Shown one piece after another: positions 18,642-28,761 of a DNA stretch of 64,000 nucleotides. Position numbers and translations under genes: made by a program. Under the pieces are notes generated by a model. That model did not search any database. It was given only the letters and a program-made list of their open reading frames with translations, and was not told the DNA's origin. Source of the stretch: Emiliania huxleyi CCMP1516 (Eukaryota; Haptophyta; Isochrysidales; Noelaerhabdaceae); contig NW_005201493.1 of the NCBI RefSeq assembly GCF_000372725.1, positions 262,416 to 326,415 on the forward strand, given 5' to 3'. The stretch's first letter is position 1. Each line of letters starts with the position of its first letter.

Positions 18642-19607
18642 TCAAATACATGCAAAGGCGGGACCATCGTAGGGCGGCCATTTCATCGACCACTTGGCGT
18701 AACTTTGTTGAGTTTCCGCGGTGTGGATCTGAATGTTCAGATCTCCACCTTCGCGGAAGTTTTGCCAACGTAGTTCGGCCGACCTACGAAGTGCGGCTTC
18801 CCTTTCGGAATCCAAGGCCGACCGACTCGAGGCCGGTATGGTTCTTGAGAAGGTGGTGTTGGAGCGGAAGATGAACTTATCTGTGAAATTGCAAATATAT
18901 GGGCAAAAACCGCCGCAGAGCCATGCATCGTCGCATGTGAGTGGACCGCAGCAACCATCATCATAGACTCTGCCGCAACAATCTTCGCCGAACGGGCCAG
19001 CGGAAAACTCCAGCGGAAAACTCCGCACAGCACCTGCCGGCAGGTGCCTCGCGGCTGGCCGAACGTACCTGTAGATACAGCAAGGAAAGGGCCAGGGGAA
19101 GATGCATTGGTTCCCTGGGCCTAGGATGAATCGGGTTTTGCTCTCGTCGAATTGCAACCAAAAGCATACGAGGCAGCAGCACGGCGGTGGCACCGAGTAG
19201 CATCCGCTCTCCAGCTCCTGGCAGTCCTGACTGTCCTCTAGCTTCCTCCTCGCTTCCTCCTCGCGAGCCATGCGTTGCACTTCGACCTTACTGGGTTTCG
19301 GCTTTGGCAAGGATTCCTCAACACAGGCCTTGCACCGCCTCTGTTCCACCGGCTTCCTCCACTGGTTTCTCGAAAAGTTAGACTGCGGGTGCACCTTGTT
19401 GCACTCGGAGCACACGCAAGCGTCGCTCGTGGCTGCCGATACGGCCTCGCTGCTGCCGAGCACATCCACGGCGACTGCCGGTGCGAGCTCTTCCACAATG
19501 CCTGCCGGTGTGAGCTCCTCCTCGACAGCGAGGACCTCCACCACAGTGGCGGGCGGTTCGCCGTCAGCCTCCACCACAGTGACGGGCGAGTCGCCATCAG
19601 TCTGCAT
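18642..19607 (-). CDS. Stc1-type zinc-finger protein with Cys-rich tail
   Basis: The frame has 321 codons. An acidic Val/Glu-rich N-terminus (residues 1-60) precedes a finger of the pattern C.EC...HP...FS.NQW.K....RRC.AC (about residues 65-95), matching the Stc1 zinc-binding module. Fungal Stc1 links RNAi to chromatin; here the role is unknown. The C-terminal half is Cys/aromatic-rich (SVPPPCCCLVCFWLQ, FPWPFPCCIYRYV, GFCPYICNF), reminiscent of PLAC8-like or metal-binding membrane-associated proteins, followed by an Arg/Glu-rich helix (DSEREAALRRSAELRW). No introns are needed. Confidence 0.5.
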   Translation of the reverse strand: MQTDGDSPVTVVEADGEPPATVVEVLAVEEELTPAGIVEELAPAVAVDVLGSSEAVSAATSDACVCSECNKVHPQSNFSRNQWRKPVEQRRCKACVEESLPKPKPSKVEVQRMAREEEARRKLEDSQDCQELESGCYSVPPPCCCLVCFWLQFDESKTRFILGPGNQCIFPWPFPCCIYRYVRPAARHLPAGAVRSFPLEFSAGPFGEDCCGRVYDDGCCGPLTCDDAWLCGGFCPYICNFTDKFIFRSNTTFSRTIPASSRSALDSEREAALRRSAELRWQNFREGGDLNIQIHTAETQQSYAKWSMKWPPYDGPAFACI

Positions 19608-20459
19608 CGACGCGAGGGGCTCTTTCTCTGGACTCTCTCGCCTCCGTCGGCCGCACTCGGCCGTTCATCCGCACGGCGGGTCCATCGATACCCGCCCTTG
19701 AGCACTTGAGCACTGGATAGGGCCGATTCCGCGTGGTACGGGACCCCTCGATCGTCTCGCCCTCCCTCACTGGTGTGTTCCGCCCTTGGCGTTTTCATGT
19801 TGAGCTACCCGTCGATGTGATCTGAGGCGGTGCCCGGTGCCTGGCCTGCATCGAAATAACGGCGGGTCATCAGCCAAGGTCTCAAGCAGTGGTTCATCGC
19901 GACTTACTTGAGTGAGGCCATCCGCAGGATCCGGGATAGCATACACAGTTAGATGCACTACCTCACTGGGCCTGTGGCCTCTGGCCTGAGACCACCGTAG
20001 AGTACGAGACGCTTCCCATCACCGTCTCGCCTCTCGGGTTTGTGTGGAGGTTGTATATGGGTGTTGCAGTCTGTGAGAGAGCGGAGGGTGTTTTGTCTGT
20101 TTGTGTTGTGAAATTCTCTTTGAAATCTCAGACTCAGAGTCCTCGCACTCAACAAATGGCCGAATCCCCATTTCTCTAAAGGGGACCCCCTCGCGAAAAA
20201 TTCATTTCGACATGCAGCTTGCCGTTCTCGAGCTGCGGCGGGGCTGGCTGCGGCCTGCGCAGCGCCGCAGCCTGGTGATGGTGCGGACTCGAGGCTGCGG
20301 AAACAATCTTTTTGAGAGGAGTATCTCGGTAAGGCTTGGTGTACGGGGGAGATACGCACATATGTGTGTGCTGTGGGGTCGCGCGCCACCCAACTGGTGT
20401 TTCCACGCCTCCGCGTCTCTAATCTGTTTTGAAATCAATGGACAAAACATTCTACTTAG
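19608..20459. other. intergenic
   Basis: It holds the shared 20-nt motif (19697-19716) upstream of the Stc1-type gene and a sense aaattctctttgaa near 20110. The short frames have no recognisable domain. Confidence 0.4.
19697..19716 (-). promoter_or_regulatory. shared 20-nt motif upstream of the Stc1-type gene
   Basis: The sequence cttgagcacttgagcactgg (+ strand) is identical to 11362-11381. It ends about 90 nt before the gene start. Confidence 0.5.
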
Positions 20460-23400
20460 CTAGCTATAGGACCTCGCCCGCTGCAGCGCAGCCACCCACT
20501 TCGCCAAATCCACGCCCTCGCTCCTCGCTGGCTCGTCTGCCGCGCCGCCGCCGCCGCCTCCCGCCGCCTCCTGGCCGCCCGCGCCGCCCTCCTCCGGCGC
20601 CGTGCTCGGCCAGTCGACGCGGAAGAGGTGGGTGTGCTGCGGCGTGGTCACCTCGAAGTGGTAGCCGGGCAGCGTCCGGGTCGACGAGCGGCCGAGCTCG
20701 ACGATGAGCTCCGCCTTCTCGACGGGCAGCGGCGACTTGAAGAGCAGCAGCTGCCGCGGCTGCACGACGGCCCACCGCCGCTTCCTGGGCGTGAAGAGGT
20801 CGCCCTCCTTGCGCAGCCAGCCCGCGTGCAAGCACTCGTCCGGCGGCAGGTCCCGCACGCTCACCGCGCCGGACAGCTGCGGCTCGGGCCTAGGGTTAGG
20901 TTAGGGGTTGGGGCTAGGCGCCGGGGTAGGTTCGGGCGGTGGTTCGGGTTAGGTTAGGGGTTGGGGCTAGGCGCCGGGGTAGGTTCGGGCGGTGGTTCGG
21001 GTTAGGTTAGGGGTTGGGGCTAGGGCCGGGGGGGTTCTGGTTCGGGCTGTGGTTCGGGTTGGGGTGGCAAGGTTAGGGCTAGGGCCGGGGGGGTTGGGGT
21101 TCGGGGTATGGTTCGGGTCAGGGTGCGTGGCTCGGGCCTCGGCGAGGGCAAGTCGCGCAGCAGCGGCCGCAGCTCGCCGCCGTCGTGCAGATCGATCAGG
21201 TTGCGCGCGCCGCCACCCGGCTCGCCGGCCTCGCCCAGCACCCGCCCGTCGAGCACCGCCACCGGCAGCAGCTTGCTCAGCGACCCGCTCGCGCCCGCCG
21301 CCGCCAGCAGCCGCCGCAGCGCGTGCACGCCGCGCGGCCCTTCGCGGGCGAGGTCCACCTCGGAAAAGGCGACGCCGATCGCCTGGAGAGTGGGGACGGC
21401 GAGAGTGTCGGGCTCACTGATCAGCGGCGGCGGGCTTCCGAACCCCGCTCGGCGCCGACCCGCGCCTGCAGCAGCAGCCGCGCGCGTCGTGAGCGGGCGC
21501 ACGCCGCGTAGAGCGCGCCGCACGTCGTAGTGTACAGGACGAGCCCTCCGGCAGGCAGCTCCGCGTCGGCCGCGCCCCGCTGCGAGGCGGCGCCCCGCTG
21601 CGAGGCGGCGCCGCCGCGCGACGCGGGCCACGCGCCCTCGCGCAGCACGCGCCTGAGGACCGCGGAACAAGCAAGCGAGTCATTCTCTCTCGACGCCGCG
21701 GCCTGGCACGCGCCCCCGTGCAGCGCGGGGCGCGCCCAATCAGGCCGGAGCCCTGCTGCAGCGCGTCGCGCGCATCCTCGAGGTCGTCGAGCTGCCGCGT
21801 GTCGTCGCGCCCGCGTGCCACCGTCCAGCCGTGAAAGAGCCTTGCGTAGAGAGCACGCGCACGTGGAGGCGTGAGGTATTGTGCAGTCTGCTCAGAGCAC
21901 CGCGTGGAGACGAGGGGTGCGAACACAGCCGAAGACAGCGGAATGCGGTCGAATGCCGCGGAGTACGCGTCCTCTCGAGTGCTGGCTGGGGTACAAGAAC
22001 ATGTATTCCGCTTCTAGGACCCGAGACATGGGGAGATACGGGGAGGTACGGGGAGATATGGGGTACACGAACACGTCTTCCGCTTCTAGGTGAACCCACC
22101 GCCGCAGCTCGTCCGGCTCTGAACCCGCAAGGGCGTGGCTCAGCTGCATCGCCTAACGGCTCCTCCCTCGCCGAGCTCACTACTTCGTCCGAGCCCGCGG
22201 GGACCGCGCTCCGCCGCGTCGCCGGCTCGAAGGTCTGGCCGTACCTGGGTGGGTTCGGGTACCGTGGGGTAGGGGGAGGGTGGGTTCGGGTGCCGTGGGG
22301 GAGGGGGAGGGTGGGTTCGGGTGCCGTGGAGCAGGGGGAGGGTGGGTTCGGGTACCGTGGGGTAGGGGGAGGGTGGGTTCGGGTGCCGTGGGGGGTAGGG
22401 GACGAGCCGCACCGGGAGGCGAGCGCGGTGGCGAGCGCCTCGTCCTCCTCCGACGCGTCGCGCCCGACCCACACGAATGTGCAGGCGCCTAGGAAAGGTC
22501 CAGGAAAGGTCCGGGAGAGGTCCAGGAGAGGTCTCGCCGACCCACACGAATGTGCAGGCGCCTAGGAACTGTCCAGGAAAGGTCCGGGAGAGGTCCAGGA
22601 GAGGTCTCGCCGACCCACACGAAGGTGCAGGCGCCGCCGTCGACCAGGCAGACCGCCTCGGGCTGCAGCATCCACTGCTCCGGCCGGCCGCACGGGCCGT
22701 GCAGCCACTGCACGCGCTCGAAGCCGCGGCCGCGCGCCCACACCCGCCACATCGACGGCCGGTGGCCCGCCTGCGGGACGGTGCGTCTCGCACATGTCGT
22801 GGACGTGCCGTGGTCATCCTCTCCGCCTCCGCCTCTGCTCGAGCGACCTGTAGGGCGCGTCTCGGACATGTGCATGGACGTGTCATGGACGGGCTGCCCC
22901 GCCGCATGCCGGCGGCCCGCCTGCAGCGACCGCATCTCGGCGGACCGCGCGATCTCCCTCTCCTTCTCCTCGGGCAGCGGCGACGCGCGGCCCAAGCCGA
23001 GCAGCGACTGCCTGCAGACGTGCGTTCGCGGACGTGTCGCGGACGTGTCACAAGCACATGTCCGCCCAACCCCGACGAGCAAGGACTGCCAAAACTCGGC
23101 CGGCTCGGACGCCTCCGCCACCACCTCCACGCGGCCCGAAAGCGCGCCCGCGAATCGCTCCGCGACGGCGGCCGCGGCGGCGCGCACTTCTGGCGAGCTG
23201 TGCGAGCCCTCCCACTGAAAGAGCGCCGCCTCGGCCTGCGGAGTGGGGTACGCCAACCTCGGGGCGGAAGGGCGGGAGTGTGCCGTGCATTCGGAGCACC
23301 GCGTGGGTGCGAGACTGCTGCAGACACAGCTGAGCACAGCCGAGGGCGGCTGATCCCAGAGCACGCCTCCTCTCGCGCGCTAGTTGGGAGACAAGAGTGC

Positions 23401-23570
23401 GCCGTCTGCTTCTTCTAGTCGCCTCCGCCGCGTCGACGAGCAAAAACACGTCCGCCGAGTCGAGGTATTCGGGGCTAGGTCGCACCTGCCGCGAGATGTG
23501 GGGAGATGTGGGGAGATGTGGGGAGGTCTGGGGAGATGTGGGGTTAGGACGCACCTGCCGCGCGCAGCAG

Positions 23571-23608
<38 letters not shown>

Positions 23609-26600
23609 CGCCGCCGTCGCCGCCGCCTTGCCGCCGCGCCGCTTGATCTGGAGCAGCACCGACCCGCGCAGCGCGGAGAGCGAGGAGGCCGCCGCAGCGC
23701 CGGTGTGCTCGCGCGCGGGCTCGCCGCCTGCGGGCGAGTCGTCGTCTGCGGCCGACTCCTCCTGCCCAAAGGGCGCGTAGTCCTCCTCCTCCACGCAGCC
23801 CGCGCCGGGGTGGCTGCCCGACAGCACGATCAGCCCCTCAAGGAGCTCGACGAAGCTGGGCGGCTCGTCGCCCTCCTGTTCGCAGCGAGAGGTGTGAAGA
23901 GACGCCGTTCACGCCGAGAGCGTCTCCAGCTCGCCCCCCCCCTCGAGAATCTCCCCATATCTCCCCAGATCTCCCCATACCTCGAGAATCTCCGGAACAA
24001 CCGCCGGCCCGAGCTGCAGCAGCAGCGGCTGCAGCCGGAAGCGCCAGGTGAGGAAGCGGCGGATGGGGACGCCGCTGCCGCGCCTAGCTCGTGTAGTTGG
24101 ATTTGGGCACCGGGGTTGGTAGGGTACTGCCGCGCGCCGCTGCCGCGCCAGAAGTGGAGCGACGAGTGCGGCACGCCGCCACGCGAGCAAGAGTAGAGCA
24201 CCATGAAGGCGCTCCCCGAGAAGAAGATGCCCAGCTCGCTGTCCGGGAGCAGCGCGGGGGGGCCCTCCGACAGCAGCCACACGTTCAGCATCTCCGAGCC
24301 TATTCCACGCAGCTGGGTTCTGGGTACCGGGCTGGGTGGGGTACCACACGTTGTGCCATCTCTGAACCCGGGTCCACCGCCGCCCGGGCCCCGCCAGAAC
24401 GGCTCCTGCCGACGGCGACGGGCGGCGCCGGAGCGGGCCCTTCAGCCGGCTCCTGCTCGCGCGTCATGCCGCGCTGCTCTCGCATCCGCGCAATCTCCTC
24501 CTCCAAGGAGGGCGCCGCGCGCGCCTCCGCGTCCCTCCGCCCCCCCGCCGGGGAGCCGACAGCCCACTCGAGACTCGCCTCGCGCGCCCAGTGCCACCGC
24601 TGGAACAGCGAGCGGAAGACGGTGCTCTCGCAGCCCTCGCTCTCGCGACAGACCACCGCTGCACACCCCTCCGCCCCGCCGCCCTCCGCCGGGAGTATTT
24701 TTTGAGATATCGACAGTCTCCGGGAGCAAGGTAGGCTATATGGAGCAGAAAATCCCTGGATATTCCACCGCTGGATTTTCCCCACGGTATCCCTTAAGAA
24801 CATTTCGAGGCCTTNNNNNNNNNNNNNNNNNNNNNNNNNNNNNNNNNNNNNNNNNNNNNNNNNNNNNNNNNNNNNNNNNNNNNNNNNNNNNNNNNNNNNN
24901 NNNNNNNNNNNNNNNNNNNNNNNNNNNNNNNNNNNNNNNNNNNNNNNNNNNNNNNNNNNNNNNNNNNNNNNNNNNNNNNNNNNNNNNNNNNNNNNNNNNN
25001 NNNNNNNNNNNNNNNNNNNNNNNNNNNNNNNNNNNNNNNNNNNNNNNNNNNNNNNNNNNNNNNNNNNNNNNNNNNNNNNNNNNNNNNNNNNNNNNNNNNN
25101 NNNNNNNNNNNNNNNNNNNNNNNNNNNNNNNNNNNNNNNNNNNNNNNNNNNNNNNNNNNNNNNNNNNNNNNNNNNNNNNNNNNNNNNNNNNNNNNNNNNN
25201 NNNNNNNNNNNNNNNNNNNNNNNNNNNNNNNNNNNNNNNNNNNNNNNNNNNNNNNNNNNNNNNNNNNNNNNNNNNNNNNNNNNNNNNNNNNNNNNNNNNN
25301 NNNNNNNNNNNNNNNNNNNNNNNNNNNNNNNNNNNNNNNNNNNNNNNNNNNNNNNNNNNNNNNNNNNNNNNNNNNNNNNNNNNNNNNNNNNNNNNNNNNN
25401 NNNNNNNNNNNNNNNNNNNNNNNNNNNNNNNNNNNNNNNNNNNNNNNNNNNNNNNNNNNNNNNNNNNNNNNNNNNNNNNNNNNNNNNNNNNNNNNNNNNN
25501 NNNNNNNNNNNNNNNNNNNNNNNNNNNNNNNNNNNNNNNNNAGAGCACATGCAGGGCGCACACCCCTGAGGGCGGGCGGAAGGCTCCGCGGGCAGCCCCA
25601 GTGGAGCCCTAACTCGCAGCAGTGGGCCGCCAGGAACCTTCTAGGAACCTTCTAGGAACCTTCTAGGCGGACCGCTGGCCGTGCGTGATGCCCCCCCCCC
25701 CCCGTGCGGTGTCGCGCTACTAGTACACACGCGCGCGCCTCGCCGGTCGTTGGAGCGGAGCGACTGCGCGAGCAGCAGCGCGTACGCCTGAATAAATACA
25801 TAAAGACGGACACCTCTCTACTGTGGGATGGGTAAAAAATGATGGGTAAAAAGGAGTAGGTCCCTAGGGGCGCTCGTCGAAAGAGCAGACGGAGATGTCT
25901 AGGAGGTGTCTCGGACATGTCTAGGAAGTACGCCTTGTCGCAAAGCGGCGCGCTCGGCCCTGCGAGGTGGAAGACCTCCGACGCGCCTGATCTCGGACAA
26001 TCTCGGACAATCTCGGACAATCTCGGGGAATCTCGGGGAATCTCGAGGAGGACGTCCGACGCGCCCGCCGACGGCGCGTCGAGGACGTAGCAAGCATCGT
26101 CCTCAAGCAGCGACGCGCACCCCACGGCTCGGAGCTGCGCCAGCTCGCCCAGGCAGCCGCGCCGCCCGCCTCGCACGCCGAACAAGCGCGGCCGTGGCGC
26201 GGCCTCCGCTGGCGGCGTGCGCCAGTACACGGCCGGAGCAGCTTCTGCCCCCTCGCCTAGCGGCTCCTCGAGTAGCTCTTCGAGCGACCCGCCGACGAGG
26301 GAGCGGAAGAGCGCCGACTCCTCGCCCCGCGCCTCTCGCGCCTGCGAGCAGCGGCCGCCCACCTCCGCCTCGACGGTCGCGCAGAGCTGCACACACAGCA
26401 CCGCCGCCGCGCCCGCCTGCTCAGCACATCTCCCCATATCTCCGCATATCTCCCCATATCTCCGCATACCTCGGCATATCTCCGCATATCTCCGCATCCC
26501 TCCCCATCCCTCCCCATCTCTACCCATCTCTCCCCATCTCTCCCCATCTCTCCCCACCTCTCCCCACCTCTCCCATCTGCTCCGCATGTCGGTCCGTGTG

Positions 26601-28442
26601 ACACATCCTCGCCGCGGACGACGGGGCACACGCACTCGCAGAGCAAGCACGGGGCTTCACACACACACACACACACACACGAGGCAGCAAGCAGCAGGCG
26701 GTGGGCAGCAGGCAGCGGCAGCAGGCAGCAAGCAGCAGGCGGTGGGCAGCAGGCAGCGGCAGCAGGCAGCAAGCAGCAGGCGGCGGGCAGCAGGCAGCGG
26801 CAGCAGGCAGCAGGCGGCAGGCGGCAGGCAGCAGGCGGCAAGCGGCAGGCGGCAGGCGGCAGGCGGCAGGCAGCAGGCAGGCAGGCAAGCAGCAGGCGGC
26901 AGGCGGCAGGCAGGCAGGCAGGCAGGCAAGCAGCAGGCGGCAGGCGGCAGGCAGGCAGGCAGGCAGGCAAGCAGCAGGGTCGGCGCCGCGGCCGCGCGCG
27001 TGATCAGCAGCCCCCTGGCCGAGGGAGCGCTCTCTCTCTCCAGGAAGGGCATCCTCTCCAGGAAGGGCATCCTCGCTGGCGAGAGGGCAGCAGCGTGCCT
27101 GATCTGCGCCGCACCAGTCGCCGATCCAGTAGTGCGCTCGCCACTCGGTGGACGCGCCGGGTGCGGCGGCGGGGGCGGCGAGGAGGAGGTAGGCGGAGCG
27201 GCGGCAGAGGCGGAGGGAGGAGACGTCGCCTTCGACGCGTATGGCGTCGAACTGAACGATCCGCCACGCCGCCGCCTGGGGGCATGGGTTGAGGGGGGCT
27301 TGGTTGAGGGGGGCTTGGTTGAGGGGGGGGGGGGGGGGGCCTAAAAAAAGGGGGGGTGGAGGGGCTTGGCCAAGGGGCTTGGCCCAGGAGCAAAAACAAA
27401 AAAAGCAGACCCCAGGGAGGGGTGGGGGGGGTGGGGTGGCAGGACAGCAGAGTACAGCAACGGCATGCCTCGTCGACGCCGAGCAGTGACGCGACGTCCT
27501 CGAAGGGCGCGGACGGGCGCGAGGCGCGCAGCGCGTCCTCGCTGTGCCTGGGAGTGCAACAGAAAGTCTGGGAGGTGTCTCGGAAATGTCTAGGGAGTGT
27601 TCTGCCCGTCTCTCGGACGTGTGCAGGAAGTGTCTCGGACGTGTCTCGGAAGTGTCACCGCAGGAAGGCGGCGTACGAGAGGTCGGCGAGGCGGCCGGGC
27701 TCGCGGGAGGAGGATCCCGGAGAGGCAGACGCACCCCCCACTCCAAACCCTGCACCGGCCTCCGCCGCCACGACAGCCGGCGGCGGCGGCGGCGGCGCCT
27801 GTGGTGGCGGCGACTCGGCCGCTCCCTCTAACTGCTTGTCGGGCCCGTGTCTCGGCTGGCCTAGAGGGAGGTAGAGGAGAGGAGGTCCCAGGGGAGCCCG
27901 CCCCCGCGTTCCGCCACTGTCCTCTTGCCGCCGCCGTCGGCGGGTGCGGGCGTGGCGAGGCCGTGGTGCGCCTACAGAGAGGGCGCCGGCAAAAGGCTGG
28001 AGAAGAGAGCTCGGCGGGCGGCGTGGGGAGGGCCGTGGTGCACCGCGTCGAGGAGCATGAGGAAGCCGTCGTACGACTCGTACTGCCGGCACCAGCTCGC
28101 GAGCAGCTGCATGAAGTACCGCTCCAGGTCCGAGCAGATCTCTGCGACGTAGCTGGGATGGCGGTTGGCAAACCAGCGCGTCCGTGGCAGGCCGGGCAGC
28201 TGCAGCCCCGGATGCAGCTCGGCGAGCTCGGCGTGCAGCTTTGCGATCCGCGAGAAGCGGAGCTCGTACCAGGTGCGCTCGCTCGGAAAGGTGCCCAGGT
28301 CCGAGTGCACGCGGACGAGGTAGGCAATGTGCGGGTGCGCCTCGCCCGGCGCGTGGCGGCGGTCGGACCGGGGCACCTTGACGTAGCAAAACGTGGCGCG
28401 GCGGCCGCCGCCTCCGGGCCCGGCGCGGCGGCTTGAAATCAT
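20460..28442 (-). CDS. PX - gelsolin/villin repeats - glutaredoxin-like - PH protein (broken by gap)
   Basis: Read from 28442 downward, the first domain is a PX domain (YLVRVHSDLGTF, WYELRFSRIAKLHAELAEL, DLERYFMQLL), which binds phosphoinositides. Gelsolin-type repeats follow: WRIVQFDAIRVEG with HYWIGDW; ESALFRSLVGG; RLFGVRGG; and, beyond the gap, GIFFSGSAFMVLYS with LHFWRG; YLDSADVFLLVDA; AALFQWEGSHSS with EASEPAEFWQSLLVG; and VCLVDGGACTFVWVG. Then comes a thioredoxin-fold SH3BGR/glutaredoxin-like part (GGLVLYTTTCGALY, intron, AIGVAFSEVDLA, LPVAVLDGRVLGE, NLIDLHDGGEL). The last exon (20460-20864) is a PH domain (LHAGWLRKEGDLF, RRWAVVQPRQLLLF). Villins cap, sever or bundle actin near membranes. 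Exons are short and introns carry repeats. The start Met (28442) is tentative, and two genes fused by my reading cannot be excluded. Confidence 0.6.
20885..21130 (-). repeat. telomere-like ggttag intron repeat
   Basis: On the + strand, imperfect units built on gggttaggttaggggttggg recur at about 20887, 20945, 20998 and 21057, separated by ggcgccggggtaggttcggg. The repeat lies between the glutaredoxin-like and PH exons, so it is intronic. Confidence 0.8.
21988..22090 (-). repeat. villin-like intron with 30-nt duplicated edge
   Basis: The segment gggtacaagaacatgtattc...ttctagg (21988-22017) recurs at 22061-22090 with three mismatches. Between the copies is a short ggggagata repeat. On the minus strand each copy begins cctagaagcgg. 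Confidence 0.8.
22466..22635 (-). repeat. three 73-nt units each holding a cctag|GCGCC acceptor
   Basis: The segment gacccacacgaatgtgcagg cgcc occurs at 22466, 22539 and 22612. On the minus strand each is GGCGCCTGCACATTCGTGTG, the exon encoding the gelsolin motif GACTFVWVG. Two copies are preceded by cctag. The 73-nt period is not a multiple of three, so using the earlier acceptor would shift frame. Confidence 0.8.
22758..22924 (-). repeat. villin-like intron with 17-nt duplicated edge
   Basis: gccggtggcccgcctgc (22758-22774) recurs at 22908-22924 with one mismatch, flanking a gtcgtggacg/tgtc-type repeat. Confidence 0.7.
23472..23562 (-). repeat. villin-like intron with 23-nt duplicated edge
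   Basis: ggggctaggtcgcacctgcc (23472) recurs at 23540 with two mismatches. On the minus strand, ggcag|gtgcg donor and ggcag|GTGCG acceptor frame a gatgtgggga repeat. Splicing gives VRPSPEYLDSAD. Confidence 0.8.
24815..25541. other. assembly gap (Ns)
   Basis: There are 727 undetermined bases, inside the villin-like gene. Open frames spanning it are artefacts. Confidence 1.
25975..26065 (-). repeat. tctcggacaa intron repeat with duplicated edge
   Basis: Six tctcgga/tctcggg units lie between two copies of a tccgacgcgcc edge (25977-25987 and 26055-26065), inside the villin-like gene. Confidence 0.7.
26420..26575. repeat. tctccccat/tctccgcat intron repeat
   Basis: Decamer variants fill an intron of the minus-strand villin-like gene. 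The pyrimidine-rich strand here is the + strand, opposite to its sense. Confidence 0.8.
26690..26995. repeat. caggcggcagg / gcagcaagcagc tandem repeats
   Basis: Interleaved 4- to 11-nt units (caggcagg, caggcggcag, agcagcaggcgg) make a long minisatellite in an intron of the villin-like gene. Confidence 0.9.
27555..27660. repeat. gtgtctcgga intron repeat
   Basis: Degenerate 10-nt units (gtgtctcgga, tgtctaggga) lie between the PX exon and the next exon. Related units occur at 22790-22890, 23030-23060 and 53160-53230. Confidence 0.75.
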
Positions 28443-28761
28443 ATGGAGGCCCGAGAGAGAGGGATCAGTATGGGGCCGGCCCGGGAGGGGCTGTGGCGTC
28501 GGAGCGGCTGCGAGAGGGGCCGCCACAAAGGTACCCCTCTGAGGGACCGGTATCTCGAATTCTCGAGCTCGACGGCTCTGCTCCAAGAGACCTCGAGAGT
28601 GCGTGCGTGTGCCAAAAAGAAACACACGCGCCCAAAATGTCAGCAGTTCACCCTCGGGTATGTTCGTAAGAGCTACATCGACACTGAAAATGAACCAAAA
28701 CTTTTGAAAGCCCCCCCTTGGCTTCTGTTACATCGGCGCGAGAAAATGCTCCACTGCGCGG

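Noticed and set aside
24203..25612. Long frames crossing the N gap on both strands
   Set aside because: They are open only because Ns contain no stops.
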